DNA of 64,000 nucleotides from assembly GCF_005771675.1 (NCBI RefSeq), contig NZ_VAJM01000003.1:434001-498000 (forward strand), read 5' to 3'. Positions 1-10,214 of this stretch are shown here, piece by piece. Numbering within the stretch: the stretch's first letter is position 1; each line of letters begins with the position of its first letter. The notes under the pieces were generated by a model that made no database searches, was not told where the DNA came from, and saw only the letters and a program-made list of their open reading frames with translations. The translations under genes were made by a program, and so were the position numbers. The DNA comes from Hymenobacter jeollabukensis. Its GTDB lineage: Bacteria > Bacteroidota > Bacteroidia > Cytophagales > Hymenobacteraceae.

Positions 1-1392
1 GAAATCCGCCTCTACGGCTTCGCCGGCAACGACTCCTACCGCGTGCGGGGCAACGAGCCCAGCAGCATCCGCCTGCGCATCATCGGCGGCATCGACCGCG
101 ACACCATCGTCGACGAATCGACCAAAGGCGGCTCCTTCCTGCGGCCCCATTCGGTGCAGGTGTACGACGCCGACTCGGGCAACGTCATCGTGCCGGGCAA
201 GGAAACGCGCCTGCGCCTGGCGCCGGGCACCGAAGTGAGCCAGTACGACTACCCCACGCGCACCAACAAGCGCGACTACAAGCTGCCCTACTTCGGCCCG
301 GCCGTGTACTTCGGCTACAACGTCGACGACGGCGTGTTCGTGGGCGGCGGCGGCACGCTGCGCACCTACGGCTTCCGCCGCGAGCCGTTTGCCACCGAGC
401 AGACGCTGGTGGCCAACTACGCCCCCTCGCGCCAGGCCTACAACGTGCGCTACACCGGCGTCTTCACCGACGTGCTCGGCAAGTACGACCTGCGCGTCAG
501 CTCGCAGCTCTACGGCCCGCAGCTGCTCTACAACTACTTCGGCGAAGGCAACGACACCCGCAACGTAGCCCAGGGCGAAGGCAGCGGCAACCCGCTCGGC
601 AACCGCGCCATCAACGACACCTACCGCATCCGCTTCTCGCGCTTCAACTTCTCGCCCACGCTGGAAACCGACGTGTTCAGCTTCCTGAAGTTCGGCATCG
701 GGCCGCAGTACGACCAGTGGCGCATCGACCGCGCCCAGATCGGCCGCGAAATCCAGTCCGGCATCGACAACGGCTTTACCGGCGCCGCCGCCGGCATCCG
801 CGAGTCCGATTTCGGGATGAACCGCTACCTCGGCGGCAAGGCCTACCTCAACCTCGACGCCAGCTCTTCGCCCATCAACCCGCGCATCGGCCTGCGCTGG
901 TACAACTCGGCCGAATACAACAGCCAGCTCAACGGCGAAAAGCTGAAGTACGGCCGTCTGGCCTCGGAAGTACGCTTCTACGTGTCGCCGAACTTCCCCT
1001 TCCAGCTCACCTGGGCCGGCCGCATTGGGGCCGCCCGCAACCTGGGCGACTACCGCTTCTACCAGGCCAACACCCTGGGCGGCACCACCAACCTGCGCGG
1101 CTACCGCCGCACCCGCTACGCCGGCCGCAGCATGACCTACGCCAACGCCGAGGTGCGCCTACAGCTGTTTACCTTCAACGCCTACCTGGTGCCCGGCAAG
1201 TTCGGCATCATGGGCCTGGCCGACGCCGGCCGGGTATACAGCCGCTACGACATCGAGAAGGGCCTCGACGCCTACCACACCGGCTTCGGCGGCGGTATCT
1301 GGATCGACGTGCTGAAGCAGGCCGTCATCAACGCCACGTACTCGGCCGGGGAGGAGCGACTGGTCAATATCGGCTTCGACTTCCTGTTCTAA
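1..1392 (+). CDS. BamA/TamA-like outer-membrane barrel protein, C-terminal part (5' end outside window)
   Basis: The reading frame is open from base 1, so the true start lies upstream. The visible 463 codons begin with a beta-rich stretch containing GNDSYRV and IGGIDRDTIVD, then pass into a 16-stranded-type barrel of the BamA/Omp85 surface-antigen class (VYFGYNVDDGVFVGGG, GGTTNLRGYRRTRYAGRS, GIWIDV) ending in FDFLF, an aromatic C-terminal residue typical of barrel recognition. In Bacteroidota this arrangement is usually the end of a protein of about 1200 residues with an N-terminal calcineurin-like phosphoesterase domain. That N-terminal part cannot be checked here. It is predicted to sit in the outer membrane. 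A strong terminator follows the stop. Confidence 0.8.
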   Translation, partial: EIRLYGFAGNDSYRVRGNEPSSIRLRIIGGIDRDTIVDESTKGGSFLRPHSVQVYDADSGNVIVPGKETRLRLAPGTEVSQYDYPTRTNKRDYKLPYFGPAVYFGYNVDDGVFVGGGGTLRTYGFRREPFATEQTLVANYAPSRQAYNVRYTGVFTDVLGKYDLRVSSQLYGPQLLYNYFGEGNDTRNVAQGEGSGNPLGNRAINDTYRIRFSRFNFSPTLETDVFSFLKFGIGPQYDQWRIDRAQIGREIQSGIDNGFTGAAAGIRESDFGMNRYLGGKAYLNLDASSSPINPRIGLRWYNSAEYNSQLNGEKLKYGRLASEVRFYVSPNFPFQLTWAGRIGAARNLGDYRFYQANTLGGTTNLRGYRRTRYAGRSMTYANAEVRLQLFTFNAYLVPGKFGIMGLADAGRVYSRYDIEKGLDAYHTGFGGGIWIDVLKQAVINATYSAGEERLVNIGFDFLF

Positions 1393-1413
1393 CAACTCCT
1401 TGCTTTTCAGTAG

Positions 1414-1451
1414 CAAAAGCCGCGGCCACTAGGGTCGCGGCTTTTGTTTTT
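1414..1451 (+). terminator. Rho-independent terminator after the BamA-like gene
   Basis: Perfect 11-bp arms (1414-1424 and 1436-1446, CAAAAGCCGCG and its complement) enclose an 11-base loop and are followed by a run of five T at 1447-1451. It lies 22 bases after the stop codon at 1392. Confidence 0.9.
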
Positions 1452-1989
1452 AACCGTGATTGGACAGAAGCAACCGAAGCGCAGGTTCGACTCAAGAAAT
1501 CGAAACGGACTCTCTATGCTGGCTACCTCTCCTTCGTGAGAAAGGAAGGTCCCACATCGGGATTAATGGCATTTTTGATATAATAAATATTATATTTTAA
1601 TTTTTAAAATCTGCGTGTGAATTGCTTTCGTACATCACCGATTAACAGCTAAGTAATTGTATTATTCTATGTTAAATTGCGGTATTACTTGCTGAAAAAC
1701 CGCTTGTTAGCTAATTTTGGGCCCTTGCCACAGGAGCTTGCTCAAGCTTGGACTGATGCGGAACCGGTGACGAAATTCGGAAGCTTGGACGATATGAGAA
1801 AATTCCCATTATGGGTAAGGTGCCTTAAAGGCTCGACTGTTCAGCGAGAAGAAGCTCTCCTCCGGCCAGTAAAATCCGCCGTTTGTCGAGAAGGGCTGTG
1901 CCTGTGGCAGGGTGCCCGGTAGTTTTGCTGGCTCCGAAGCCGCGCCTGCGGTACAGCGTTGATTTTCCATCCACTCAAATACTTACCCA
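1452..1989. other. 538-bp AT-richer intergenic island, possible decayed gene
   Basis: This stretch has much lower GC than its surroundings, with a very AT-rich core at about 1575-1620. A TTG-initiated frame of 81 codons (1677-1922) encodes a peptide with no recognised domain, and nothing upstream of it looks like a conserved start. The segment could be a promoter region plus the remains of an imported or decayed gene. I could not recognise a transposase motif or terminal inverted repeats. It must contain the promoter for the giant gene that starts at 1990. Confidence 0.35.
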
Positions 1990-4900
1990 ATGCGAACAGC
2001 CTTACGATTTACAGTCGGATTGCTGATCTGGTTAGGGAGCACCGCAACAGCGGTGACAGCCCAAACCCGACCTCAACCGGTCTCTGCCCGCAGCGGAGAC
2101 CTTGACCCGCGCACCAGCCGAGTCAGCAACACCCTACCCAGGGTGTCTACTGTACCGGTGGCAGAAGCGGTTACTCCCAAAGGCACTGGCGCCCGGCCAA
2201 CGGCACTGATTGCCAATGACGTGGCCGTAACCATTGCCAGCGACGCCGGCCTGACGGAAATTTCGCCGTTGAACTATTCCACCACTGGCGGTACAGGTGC
2301 TCCTAACCGGTTTACCTTCAACTCAATACCCAACGCCACAACGCAGGGGCGCCTGCGGGGCTACAGCGCCGACGCTTCTACGTTCGTCAATATCGTGGCG
2401 GGCACGGAGTATTTGCTGGCCGACTACCCCCGTTTGGCCTTCACGCCAATAGCCACGTACAACGGCGTCATCTCGCTGACTTATAGCGTACGGCGGCAAG
2501 GGGCCGGGGCTGCTACTTCCGGCAACGCCGACTACGTCATCAACGTGACGCCTTCGCCCAATGATCTGACGGCCCTGATTATCCCGGCTTCGTACGGGAT
2601 TACGGCCCTGTCGGAGGCTTTGTCGTCTACGCCTACTGCCCAGAGCTTCATCATCAAGACGCTGCCGGACGCAGCAAGCGGCACGCTGTATGTGACGCGC
2701 AACGCTGCCGGAGCGGTGATTACCCCTGCCGCGGTCAGCGCCAACCAGCCGCTGACGCCGCTGCAGGCGGCCAATCTGGCATTTGACCCGGCTGCCAACT
2801 ACTTCGGGTCGGCACGCTTTACGTATTCGGCCGTCAATAACGGCGCCGAATCAGCCCCGGCGGGCTATGCCATTCCCGTCAGCAAATCCGCTTGTGGCCA
2901 GGCCAACGCCCTCAACTTCGCTACTCGCCCCACCAGCCCGGCCGAAAACTGGGCGGTCAACGGCAAAACCGTGACCGTGGACGGCGTGACCATCACGACC
3001 GGTGACTACACCACCACCACTGTCAACGGCTCGACTTCGGGCCTGAGCGTGCAGGCCGGGAGCAACGCCCCCGGTACGGCTTTGATCTGGGAAGCTGACT
3101 ACGGCGCCAACACGACCGCAACGCAAATCGTTACGTTCAACTTCAGCCGTCCGCTGAAGAATTTCTCGTTGACCGTATCGGACATCGACCAGCTGGTGGG
3201 CGGCCAAACCAACACGGGCTGGACCGATGAACTGCAGGTAGACGGGTACGCGGGCGCTTCGGGCGGCGCGGCTTACACCCTGACGAGTGCGGACGTTTCG
3301 CTGAGTTCGAACGGCAGCAACACGCTACTGAGTGGCAACCGCATTCGTGGCCAGAACGACTTCAACAACTTCGGCGTCAACGGCAACGTGGTCGTCACCT
3401 TCCCGATACTGATTCAGCGCATAACGCTGCGCTACCGCAACCTGCAGACGACCCCGGCCGACCCGGGCGGGCAGTTCGTCGGCATTCACTCGTTCTCGTG
3501 GTGCTCCCAGGCAGATCTGTTTACGAGCGCGGCGCAACTGACGTCGCCGGTAAACGCCGGGCAGCAGGGGCAGTTCAACGTGAGCTTCGGCAGCGTCAGC
3601 GGCCTGGACGTGGCCAACAACGTGGTGCGTACCGTGCAGCTGCCCGCCGGGCTGACGAACGTGGTGCTGACCGACAATGGCACCGTGGTGGCTAACGCTT
3701 ACGACGCGGGCACGGGCCTGGTGACGTATCCGGTGCTGGCGACTTTTGCCAGCGGCACTACGCGCAACTCCACCATCACCTTTACGGCGCCGCCTACGGG
3801 GCCGGTTCTGGCTACCTCGACCATCAGCTCCGATGCGGATGAAAACGGCGCCACGGGCAACAACACTTCGGTCGCCAGCATTGGGGTGAATCCGTTCATC
3901 ATCAGCGGTACCGTCTTCGAAGACGTGAACTTTGGCGGCGGCGTTGGCCGCAACTACTCGACGGCCAACACCTCGGCAACGAACTCCGGCTTTGCCAGCA
4001 ACGCCATCCAACGCGCGGGTGCCACGGTAGAGCTCTACAACAGCTCCGGCACTCTGGTGGGTACCACCACGACCAACAGCACCGGGGTGTACAGCTTCAA
4101 TGCCCCGGCGGCCGGTGATTACCGGGTGCGCGTGGTTAACTCTACCGTGACTTCGCTGCGCACGGGCTATACCAGTGCATTGCTGCCGGTGCAGACGTTT
4201 GTATTCGGCAACGTGAACCGCGTAGGCGGTGAAGCTCCCGAAAAGCAGGATGCTGCCGCCAACAACGGCTCGCAGACGCTGGCTTCGCTGACGGCCGGTA
4301 CGGCGACGCCGCAGTCGCTGGTGACCATTACGGCCAGCACTTCGGGCGTGACCGGCGTGGACTTCGGCTTCAACTTCGACGTCATCACCAACACCAACGA
4401 CGCGGGCCAAGGCTCGCTGCGCCAGTTCCTGCTCAACAGCAATGCTCTGGCTAACACCAACCTATCGCAGACGGGCCTGACGGCCGGGCTGGAGACGAGC
4501 ATCTTCATGATTCCGGACGGCGTGGCCCACAACGGCCTGCGCAGTGGCTTGGTGAACCAGCTGACCAACGGCGCGGCTACCATCACCCTGGCCTCGGCAC
4601 TGCCCAACATCACCGGCGCCAGCACCTCGCTGAACGGCTCGACGCAGACCACCAACGTGGGCGACTCCAACGCCGCCGTAACGACGGCCGGCAGCGAATC
4701 GACCGGCCCGGAGGTGATTGTGAACTTCGGCGGCACCGACGGCTTTGCTACCACGGCCGCCAACACGCGCGTGATTGGCATGGGCTTCACCAACGCCAAC
4801 AACGGCGCTGGCTCGGGCTCGGCCGCCCTGCGTGTGGATGCTGGCGCTACCGCAGCCATCATCCAGAACAACACCTTCTACAGCAACGGGGCCAACTTCC

Positions 4901-7900
4901 GCCTCAACAACGTGGGCGGCGCAACGGTGAGCGGCAACATCTCGCGCAATGCGTTGTCGAACAACTCGGATGGTATTGAAATGACGGCTTCGTCGAACAA
5001 CACCATCACCAACAACCAGTTCCTGAACAACGCGGGCTACGGCATCGACTTCATCAGCGGTGTGAGCAATGGCAACACCATTACGGGCAACGTGTTCAGC
5101 GGCAACGGCCAGAACAGCAGCAACGGCCAGACGGCCGGCATCGGCCTGCGCGACGGCAGCTCGAACAACACCATCACGGGCAACACCTTCACGGCCAACG
5201 TGGGCGACGGTATTTCGGCCCGCGACGGGAGCAATAACATCTTCTCGCAGAACAGCTTCTCGGCCAACGGCAACCTGGGTATCGACCTGACCACGGGCGC
5301 CACTTTCGACGGCGACGGCGTGACGCTGAACGACTCGGGCGACGCGGACGCCAACACCGGCCAGGCCAACGGTCTGATCAACTTCCCGGTTATCACCTCG
5401 TCGACCATCCGCAACGGCAACCTGATCGTGCAGGGCTTTGCCCGCCCGGGCGTGACGGTGGAACTGTACGTGGCGGACCCGGATGGCACCGGCTTCGGCG
5501 AAGGCCAGACCTTCTTCAACACCTTCGTGGAAGGCTCGGCGGCGGACACCAACCCGGGCACGGGCACCTACTCGGGCCTGATCAACGGCCGCGACCAGGG
5601 CACCGACAACACCAACCGCTTCACGGTGACCATCGCGCTGTCGTCGCTAACGGCGGCCCAGCGCACGGCCCTGACGGCCGCCGGCGCCCAGCTGACGGCC
5701 CTGGCTACGCTGACCACGAACACCGCTGGCAACTACGGCACGTCGGAATTCTCGGGTGATTCGCCGGTGCTCAACGCCCCGGTAGCCATCAACGACGCGG
5801 GTACCACGACTCCCGGCACGGCCGTCACGCTGACCGTGACGACCAACGACCAGAACAACATCGACCCGGCCACGGTGGCCCTGAACGGCCTGGCGGCCGG
5901 CAGCACCACGGCGGTAAGCGTAACGGGCGGCACCTTCCAGTTCCTGAGCAACGGTCAGGTCCAGTTCACGCCGACGGCGGGTTTCACCGGCATCGCCACG
6001 GTGCCGTACACGGTGAACAACACTTCGGGCATTACGTCGAACACCGCTTTCATCACGGTGAACGTGCGTAACCCCAGCATCGACCTCTCGACCACGATTA
6101 CGTCCCCGGCCAACAACACGGCCATCAACGGCGGGACGGCCCTGACGTACGTGGTGGTGGCTACCAACGGCACCGCCACGGCGGCCAGCACGGTGGTAGA
6201 AACCCTGCAGCTGCCGGCCGGTCTGACGACCAACGGCGGCACCGTGACCATCACGGGCGGGCAGAACTTCGCTTCGGCCAGCTACAACAACGCTACCGGC
6301 CTGGTGACCATTCCGGTGGGCACGCTGGCGGCTAGCGCCTCGCAGACCTACAACGTGGCCGTATCGGCCATGCCCGGCACCGGCCCGGTAACGGCTACGG
6401 CCAACATCAGCGGCGCCGTGACGGAAACCAACACGGCCAACAACACGGTGGCCACGACGGTGACCATCAACCCGCGCTACGACGTGGCCACGACCATCAC
6501 GGGCCCGGCTACGGGCGTGGTGCGCGGCAACGAAATCACCTACACCGTGACGACCAGCAACCTGAGCACCACCGCGGGCTCGGTGTCGCCGGCCCCGAAC
6601 GTGGTGCAGGTGGTGCAGCTGCCGACCGGCCTGACGGGCGTATTTGCCTCGAACGGCGGTACCTACAACTCGGCCGACGGCAAGGTGACCTTCCCGGCCA
6701 TTGGCTCGCTGCCGGTGGGTCAGACGGTGGTCAACAGCATCAGCTTCGCGGCTCCGGCCGCCAACTTCACCGTGCCCTCGGCCACGGTGACGGCCGGCGC
6801 CAGCAGCGACAACGCCGGTGACCTGAACTCCCCCTCGGCGGGGACCAACAACAACACGGCGTACCTGAACAACCTGGCCAGCAACGCCACGGTGGCTACC
6901 GTAGCCCCGAGTGCCTCGCAGGTGAACGTGTACACCAACATCAGCAGCTCGGCCACCAACGTGGCCCCGAATGCCTCGGTGACGCTGACGGTAACGGCCA
7001 ACAATGCCGGCCCGGCCACGGCCACTGCGGTAACGGAAACCCTGCAACTGCCGGCCGGCCTGACGGGCGTGACGGTGAGCAACAGCGGTAACTACAACTC
7101 CACCACCGGCCTAGTGACCTTCACCTCGTTCGGCGACTTGGCTCCGGCCGGCAGCGCCTCGGCCACGGTGACGTTCAACGCCCCGGCCCAAGGCTTCGTG
7201 CTGGCTTCGGCTACGGTGATGACGACGGCTACCGACCTGGTGCCGGCCGATAACCTGGCCCAGATCAAAGTGGAAGTGGCTCCGGTAGCCAACGTGGCTA
7301 CCACGCTGGCGGGCCCGACCACCGTAGTACCCGGTCAGACGGCCACCTACACGGTGACAACCAGCAGCCTCGGTGAGGCGGCGGCCGTTGGCGTGGTGCA
7401 GACGGTAAGCCTGCCGGCCGGCCTGACGGGCGTGACGGTGAGCGGCGGCGGTGGCTACAACAGCACCACCGGCGTGGTAACCTTCACCTTCGCTGGCGCG
7501 ATGAGCAAGGGCACGACGCAAACCAACTCCATCAGCTTCACCGTGCCCTCGGGCGCTACGAACTACTCGGCCGTAGCCAACGTGAACACCACAACGCCGG
7601 AAACGGTGCTGACCAACAACGCGGCCACGGTGGCCACGACGGTGCAGCAGACGGCCGACCTGGTAGAGCGCGTGAGCGGTCCGAGCACGGCTGGTGCCGG
7701 TAGCGCGGTGACGTATACCACGACGACGACCAACAACGGCCCCTCGGTGGCTACTTCGGTGGTGCCCACGCTACAACTGCCCGCCGGTCTTGGCACGGTG
7801 GTGGTGCCGGGCGGTAGCTACAACAACACCAGCGGCTTGGTGACCTTCGGCACGGTATCGGCCCTGGTCAACGGCGCCAGCGTGACCAACACGGCCACGT

Positions 7901-10050
7901 TCATCATGCCCGACGCGAGCAGCGTCAACGGCTTGGCGCAAGCCAGCGCGGCCTCGGCCGAAGCCAACTTCGACAACAACTTCGCCTCGGTGGCAACCAC
8001 GGGAGCCACGCCGGGCACCGGCACGGCCAACCTGGGCGCTACCATTGCCGCTTCGACGACGCAGACCAGCCCCAACGGGCAGGTAACCATTGCCACCAAC
8101 TTCACCAACGCGGCGGGCTCGGACCCGGCGGCCAACGTAGCGCTGGCGCTGCAACTGCCGGCTGGCCTGGGTACCGTTGCGGTAAGCGGCGGCACGGGTG
8201 GCAGCTACAACAACACGACCGGTTTGGTGACCTGGAACAGCCCTGGCACCCTCAACGGCAACGCAACGTTGAGCGGTTACCAGGTGGTGTTCAACGCCCC
8301 GTCCAACCTGAGCTCGTTCACGGCTACGTCGTTCATTTCCTCGCCGACGACGCCGGAAAGCAACCTGGCTAACAACGCCACCAGCCTGACCGTCACGGTT
8401 GCACCTTCGGCCGACGTCGCCACGGACATCAGCGGCCCGACGACCACGCAGCCCGGCGCCACGGTAACCTATGCCGTGACGACCCTGAACAACGGTGTGT
8501 CGGCCGCTTCGTCGACGCAGACGGTGCGCATCCCCGATACGGCCACCAACATCGTGGTGCCGAGCGGCAGCACGCAGTCGGCCGCTGCGGGCGGGTTCAT
8601 CACCATCACCTTCCCGGCCATCAGCAATCAGCCGGCTGGTGCGGTGGGTCAGGTGACCAACTACGTGTCGTTTACGGCTCCGAGCGCGGCTTACACGGTG
8701 TCGGCCGCCCTCACGCCCGGCACGACCGATGGCGACAATGCCGGCAACAACACGGCCAGCATCAGCACGTCGATCAACCGCGCGCCGGTGGCTTACAACG
8801 TGGTGAATGCCCTGCAGACGCCCGAGGCCAACACGGCCGCAGCACTGCTCATCTCGCCGCTGGTGGCGACCGATGCCGACGGCAACACGCTGACCTACAC
8901 CATCACGGCAGTGCCGAGCAGCTCGGTGGGGCAGCTCTTCATCGGCAGCTCGACCACGGCCCTGGCGGCCAACGCGACGGTGACGGCGGCGCAGATCAGT
9001 ACCCTGCGCTTCGACCCAGCCGCCAATTTCATCGGCAATGCCTTCTTCTCGTACACGGCTACCGATAACGCGACGACTCCGGCTACCTCGAACACGGCTA
9101 TCTACACCATCGCCGTGGGCCAAGACGTCAACTCGGCGTACGCCAGCGCCCCGAACCGCGGGGGCTCGGCCAGCAACTACTCCAACGGGGACCTGATTGG
9201 CTACCTGTTCGACGCCAACGCGGCCCGCTACGCCAGCACCGGCACGTTCTACAACACGGCCGTGGCCAACGGCACGCTGATTTCGGGCGCCAACACCGGC
9301 GTTACGTCGACGACGACCGACGCCGCCGGCACCAACCAGCTTAACACGCTGGGCCTGGCGCTGAACGCCGCTACGGGCGAAATCCGGGTGACGAACCGCT
9401 TGCTGCTGCGCGGTGGTAGCTACACCATCAACGTGACGACGGTGGACGCCAACGGCGGCACCAACACGCAGACGGTGACCTTCAACATCGGCTTCGGCCC
9501 GCTGCCCGTCACGCTGGTCGAATTTACGGCCAAGGCCCAGGGCGACGCCGCCCTGCTGAACTGGAAAACGGCGCAAGAGAAGGACAACGACCACTTCGAT
9601 GTGGAGCGCTCCATCGACGGCCTGCACTTCGAGAAGGTAGGCGAGGTGGCCGGCCACGGCAATAGCACGACGCCGCAGCCGTACAGCTTCACCGACGCGG
9701 GCGCCTCGCGCCTGGCCGGCACGGTGTACTACCGTCTGCAGCAAGTGGACACCGACGGCACGACCACGGCTTCGGAAGCCAAGGTGGTGAGCTTCGGCAA
9801 GACGGCCGGCCTAGAGCTGACGCTGTTCCCGAACCCGGCTTCGGAAACGCTGAACATCCGCCTCGCCGGTGCCGCCGGTACCAGCCAGGTGACGGTGTAC
9901 AGCACGACCGGTGCGCTGGTGCTGCAAGGCAAACTGGCGGGCGCGCTCAGCACGGCATTCGACGTGCGGGCACTGCCGGCCGGAACGTACCTAGTGAAGG
10001 TGCTGGCTGCCAACGGCCAGTCCCGGATCAGCCGCTTCGTGAAATACTAG
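1990..10050 (+). CDS. Giant multidomain T9SS-secreted surface protein (DUF11 repeats, beta-helix, sorting domain)
   Basis: A 2686-residue protein with a signal peptide (residues 1-25, hydrophobic core ending at TAQ). Order of regions: Ig/cadherin-like segments (about 50-300); a DUF11-like domain (about 510-640); an SdrD/carboxypeptidase-regulatory-like fold starting ISGTVFEDVNFGGG (about 638); a right-handed parallel beta-helix rich in NTITNN and NTITGN turns (about 935-1105); a tandem-95-like module; seven further DUF11-like repeats, most with the signature LQLPAGL (about 1360-2250); a second tandem-95-like module; a fibronectin-like segment starting TLVEFTA (about 2506); and a type A T9SS sorting domain starting LFPNPASETLNIRL (from about 2611). 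It is predicted to be exported by Sec, moved across the outer membrane by T9SS and anchored at the surface, probably as an adhesin or matrix protein. The ligand is unknown. Start chosen at the ATG directly before the signal peptide. Confidence 0.9.
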   Translation: MRTALRFTVGLLIWLGSTATAVTAQTRPQPVSARSGDLDPRTSRVSNTLPRVSTVPVAEAVTPKGTGARPTALIANDVAVTIASDAGLTEISPLNYSTTGGTGAPNRFTFNSIPNATTQGRLRGYSADASTFVNIVAGTEYLLADYPRLAFTPIATYNGVISLTYSVRRQGAGAATSGNADYVINVTPSPNDLTALIIPASYGITALSEALSSTPTAQSFIIKTLPDAASGTLYVTRNAAGAVITPAAVSANQPLTPLQAANLAFDPAANYFGSARFTYSAVNNGAESAPAGYAIPVSKSACGQANALNFATRPTSPAENWAVNGKTVTVDGVTITTGDYTTTTVNGSTSGLSVQAGSNAPGTALIWEADYGANTTATQIVTFNFSRPLKNFSLTVSDIDQLVGGQTNTGWTDELQVDGYAGASGGAAYTLTSADVSLSSNGSNTLLSGNRIRGQNDFNNFGVNGNVVVTFPILIQRITLRYRNLQTTPADPGGQFVGIHSFSWCSQADLFTSAAQLTSPVNAGQQGQFNVSFGSVSGLDVANNVVRTVQLPAGLTNVVLTDNGTVVANAYDAGTGLVTYPVLATFASGTTRNSTITFTAPPTGPVLATSTISSDADENGATGNNTSVASIGVNPFIISGTVFEDVNFGGGVGRNYSTANTSATNSGFASNAIQRAGATVELYNSSGTLVGTTTTNSTGVYSFNAPAAGDYRVRVVNSTVTSLRTGYTSALLPVQTFVFGNVNRVGGEAPEKQDAAANNGSQTLASLTAGTATPQSLVTITASTSGVTGVDFGFNFDVITNTNDAGQGSLRQFLLNSNALANTNLSQTGLTAGLETSIFMIPDGVAHNGLRSGLVNQLTNGAATITLASALPNITGASTSLNGSTQTTNVGDSNAAVTTAGSESTGPEVIVNFGGTDGFATTAANTRVIGMGFTNANNGAGSGSAALRVDAGATAAIIQNNTFYSNGANFRLNNVGGATVSGNISRNALSNNSDGIEMTASSNNTITNNQFLNNAGYGIDFISGVSNGNTITGNVFSGNGQNSSNGQTAGIGLRDGSSNNTITGNTFTANVGDGISARDGSNNIFSQNSFSANGNLGIDLTTGATFDGDGVTLNDSGDADANTGQANGLINFPVITSSTIRNGNLIVQGFARPGVTVELYVADPDGTGFGEGQTFFNTFVEGSAADTNPGTGTYSGLINGRDQGTDNTNRFTVTIALSSLTAAQRTALTAAGAQLTALATLTTNTAGNYGTSEFSGDSPVLNAPVAINDAGTTTPGTAVTLTVTTNDQNNIDPATVALNGLAAGSTTAVSVTGGTFQFLSNGQVQFTPTAGFTGIATVPYTVNNTSGITSNTAFITVNVRNPSIDLSTTITSPANNTAINGGTALTYVVVATNGTATAASTVVETLQLPAGLTTNGGTVTITGGQNFASASYNNATGLVTIPVGTLAASASQTYNVAVSAMPGTGPVTATANISGAVTETNTANNTVATTVTINPRYDVATTITGPATGVVRGNEITYTVTTSNLSTTAGSVSPAPNVVQVVQLPTGLTGVFASNGGTYNSADGKVTFPAIGSLPVGQTVVNSISFAAPAANFTVPSATVTAGASSDNAGDLNSPSAGTNNNTAYLNNLASNATVATVAPSASQVNVYTNISSSATNVAPNASVTLTVTANNAGPATATAVTETLQLPAGLTGVTVSNSGNYNSTTGLVTFTSFGDLAPAGSASATVTFNAPAQGFVLASATVMTTATDLVPADNLAQIKVEVAPVANVATTLAGPTTVVPGQTATYTVTTSSLGEAAAVGVVQTVSLPAGLTGVTVSGGGGYNSTTGVVTFTFAGAMSKGTTQTNSISFTVPSGATNYSAVANVNTTTPETVLTNNAATVATTVQQTADLVERVSGPSTAGAGSAVTYTTTTTNNGPSVATSVVPTLQLPAGLGTVVVPGGSYNNTSGLVTFGTVSALVNGASVTNTATFIMPDASSVNGLAQASAASAEANFDNNFASVATTGATPGTGTANLGATIAASTTQTSPNGQVTIATNFTNAAGSDPAANVALALQLPAGLGTVAVSGGTGGSYNNTTGLVTWNSPGTLNGNATLSGYQVVFNAPSNLSSFTATSFISSPTTPESNLANNATSLTVTVAPSADVATDISGPTTTQPGATVTYAVTTLNNGVSAASSTQTVRIPDTATNIVVPSGSTQSAAAGGFITITFPAISNQPAGAVGQVTNYVSFTAPSAAYTVSAALTPGTTDGDNAGNNTASISTSINRAPVAYNVVNALQTPEANTAAALLISPLVATDADGNTLTYTITAVPSSSVGQLFIGSSTTALAANATVTAAQISTLRFDPAANFIGNAFFSYTATDNATTPATSNTAIYTIAVGQDVNSAYASAPNRGGSASNYSNGDLIGYLFDANAARYASTGTFYNTAVANGTLISGANTGVTSTTTDAAGTNQLNTLGLALNAATGEIRVTNRLLLRGGSYTINVTTVDANGGTNTQTVTFNIGFGPLPVTLVEFTAKAQGDAALLNWKTAQEKDNDHFDVERSIDGLHFEKVGEVAGHGNSTTPQPYSFTDAGASRLAGTVYYRLQQVDTDGTTTASEAKVVSFGKTAGLELTLFPNPASETLNIRLAGAAGTSQVTVYSTTGALVLQGKLAGALSTAFDVRALPAGTYLVKVLAANGQSRISRFVKY

Positions 10051-10073
10051 GGTGGATGGAACCCACGAACGGC

Positions 10074-10113
10074 AAAGGCCGCTGCTCCGAAAGGGGCAGC
10101 GGCCTTTCTTTTT
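10074..10113 (+). terminator. Rho-independent terminator after the giant protein gene
   Basis: Perfect 12-bp arms, AAAGGCCGCTGC at 10074-10085 and its complement at 10096-10107, followed by a T-rich tract to 10113. It lies 24 bases after the stop. Confidence 0.9.
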
Positions 10114-10214
10114 CCCCTGATATTCATCAGCCCGGCCGATGTAGCCTTTTTGGCGCGTTTGCGTTTAGACCAGCACCGCTCCCGGTTCTCTCACCATTTT
10201 GCCGCACTCGCCCC

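Noticed and set aside
717-1583. 288-codon plus-strand frame rich in Arg, Pro and His
   Set aside because: It overlaps the BamA-like gene in another frame and has the composition typical of GC-rich shadow frames.
7771-9744. 657-codon minus-strand frame opposite the giant gene
   Set aside because: Antisense shadow of repeat DNA; composition (Arg/Gly/Val/His) shows no protein fold.
1990-10050. Polysaccharide lyase based on the beta-helix
   Set aside because: The helix is one module among many, with NTITNN turns typical of generic parallel beta-helix repeats and no catalytic motif seen.
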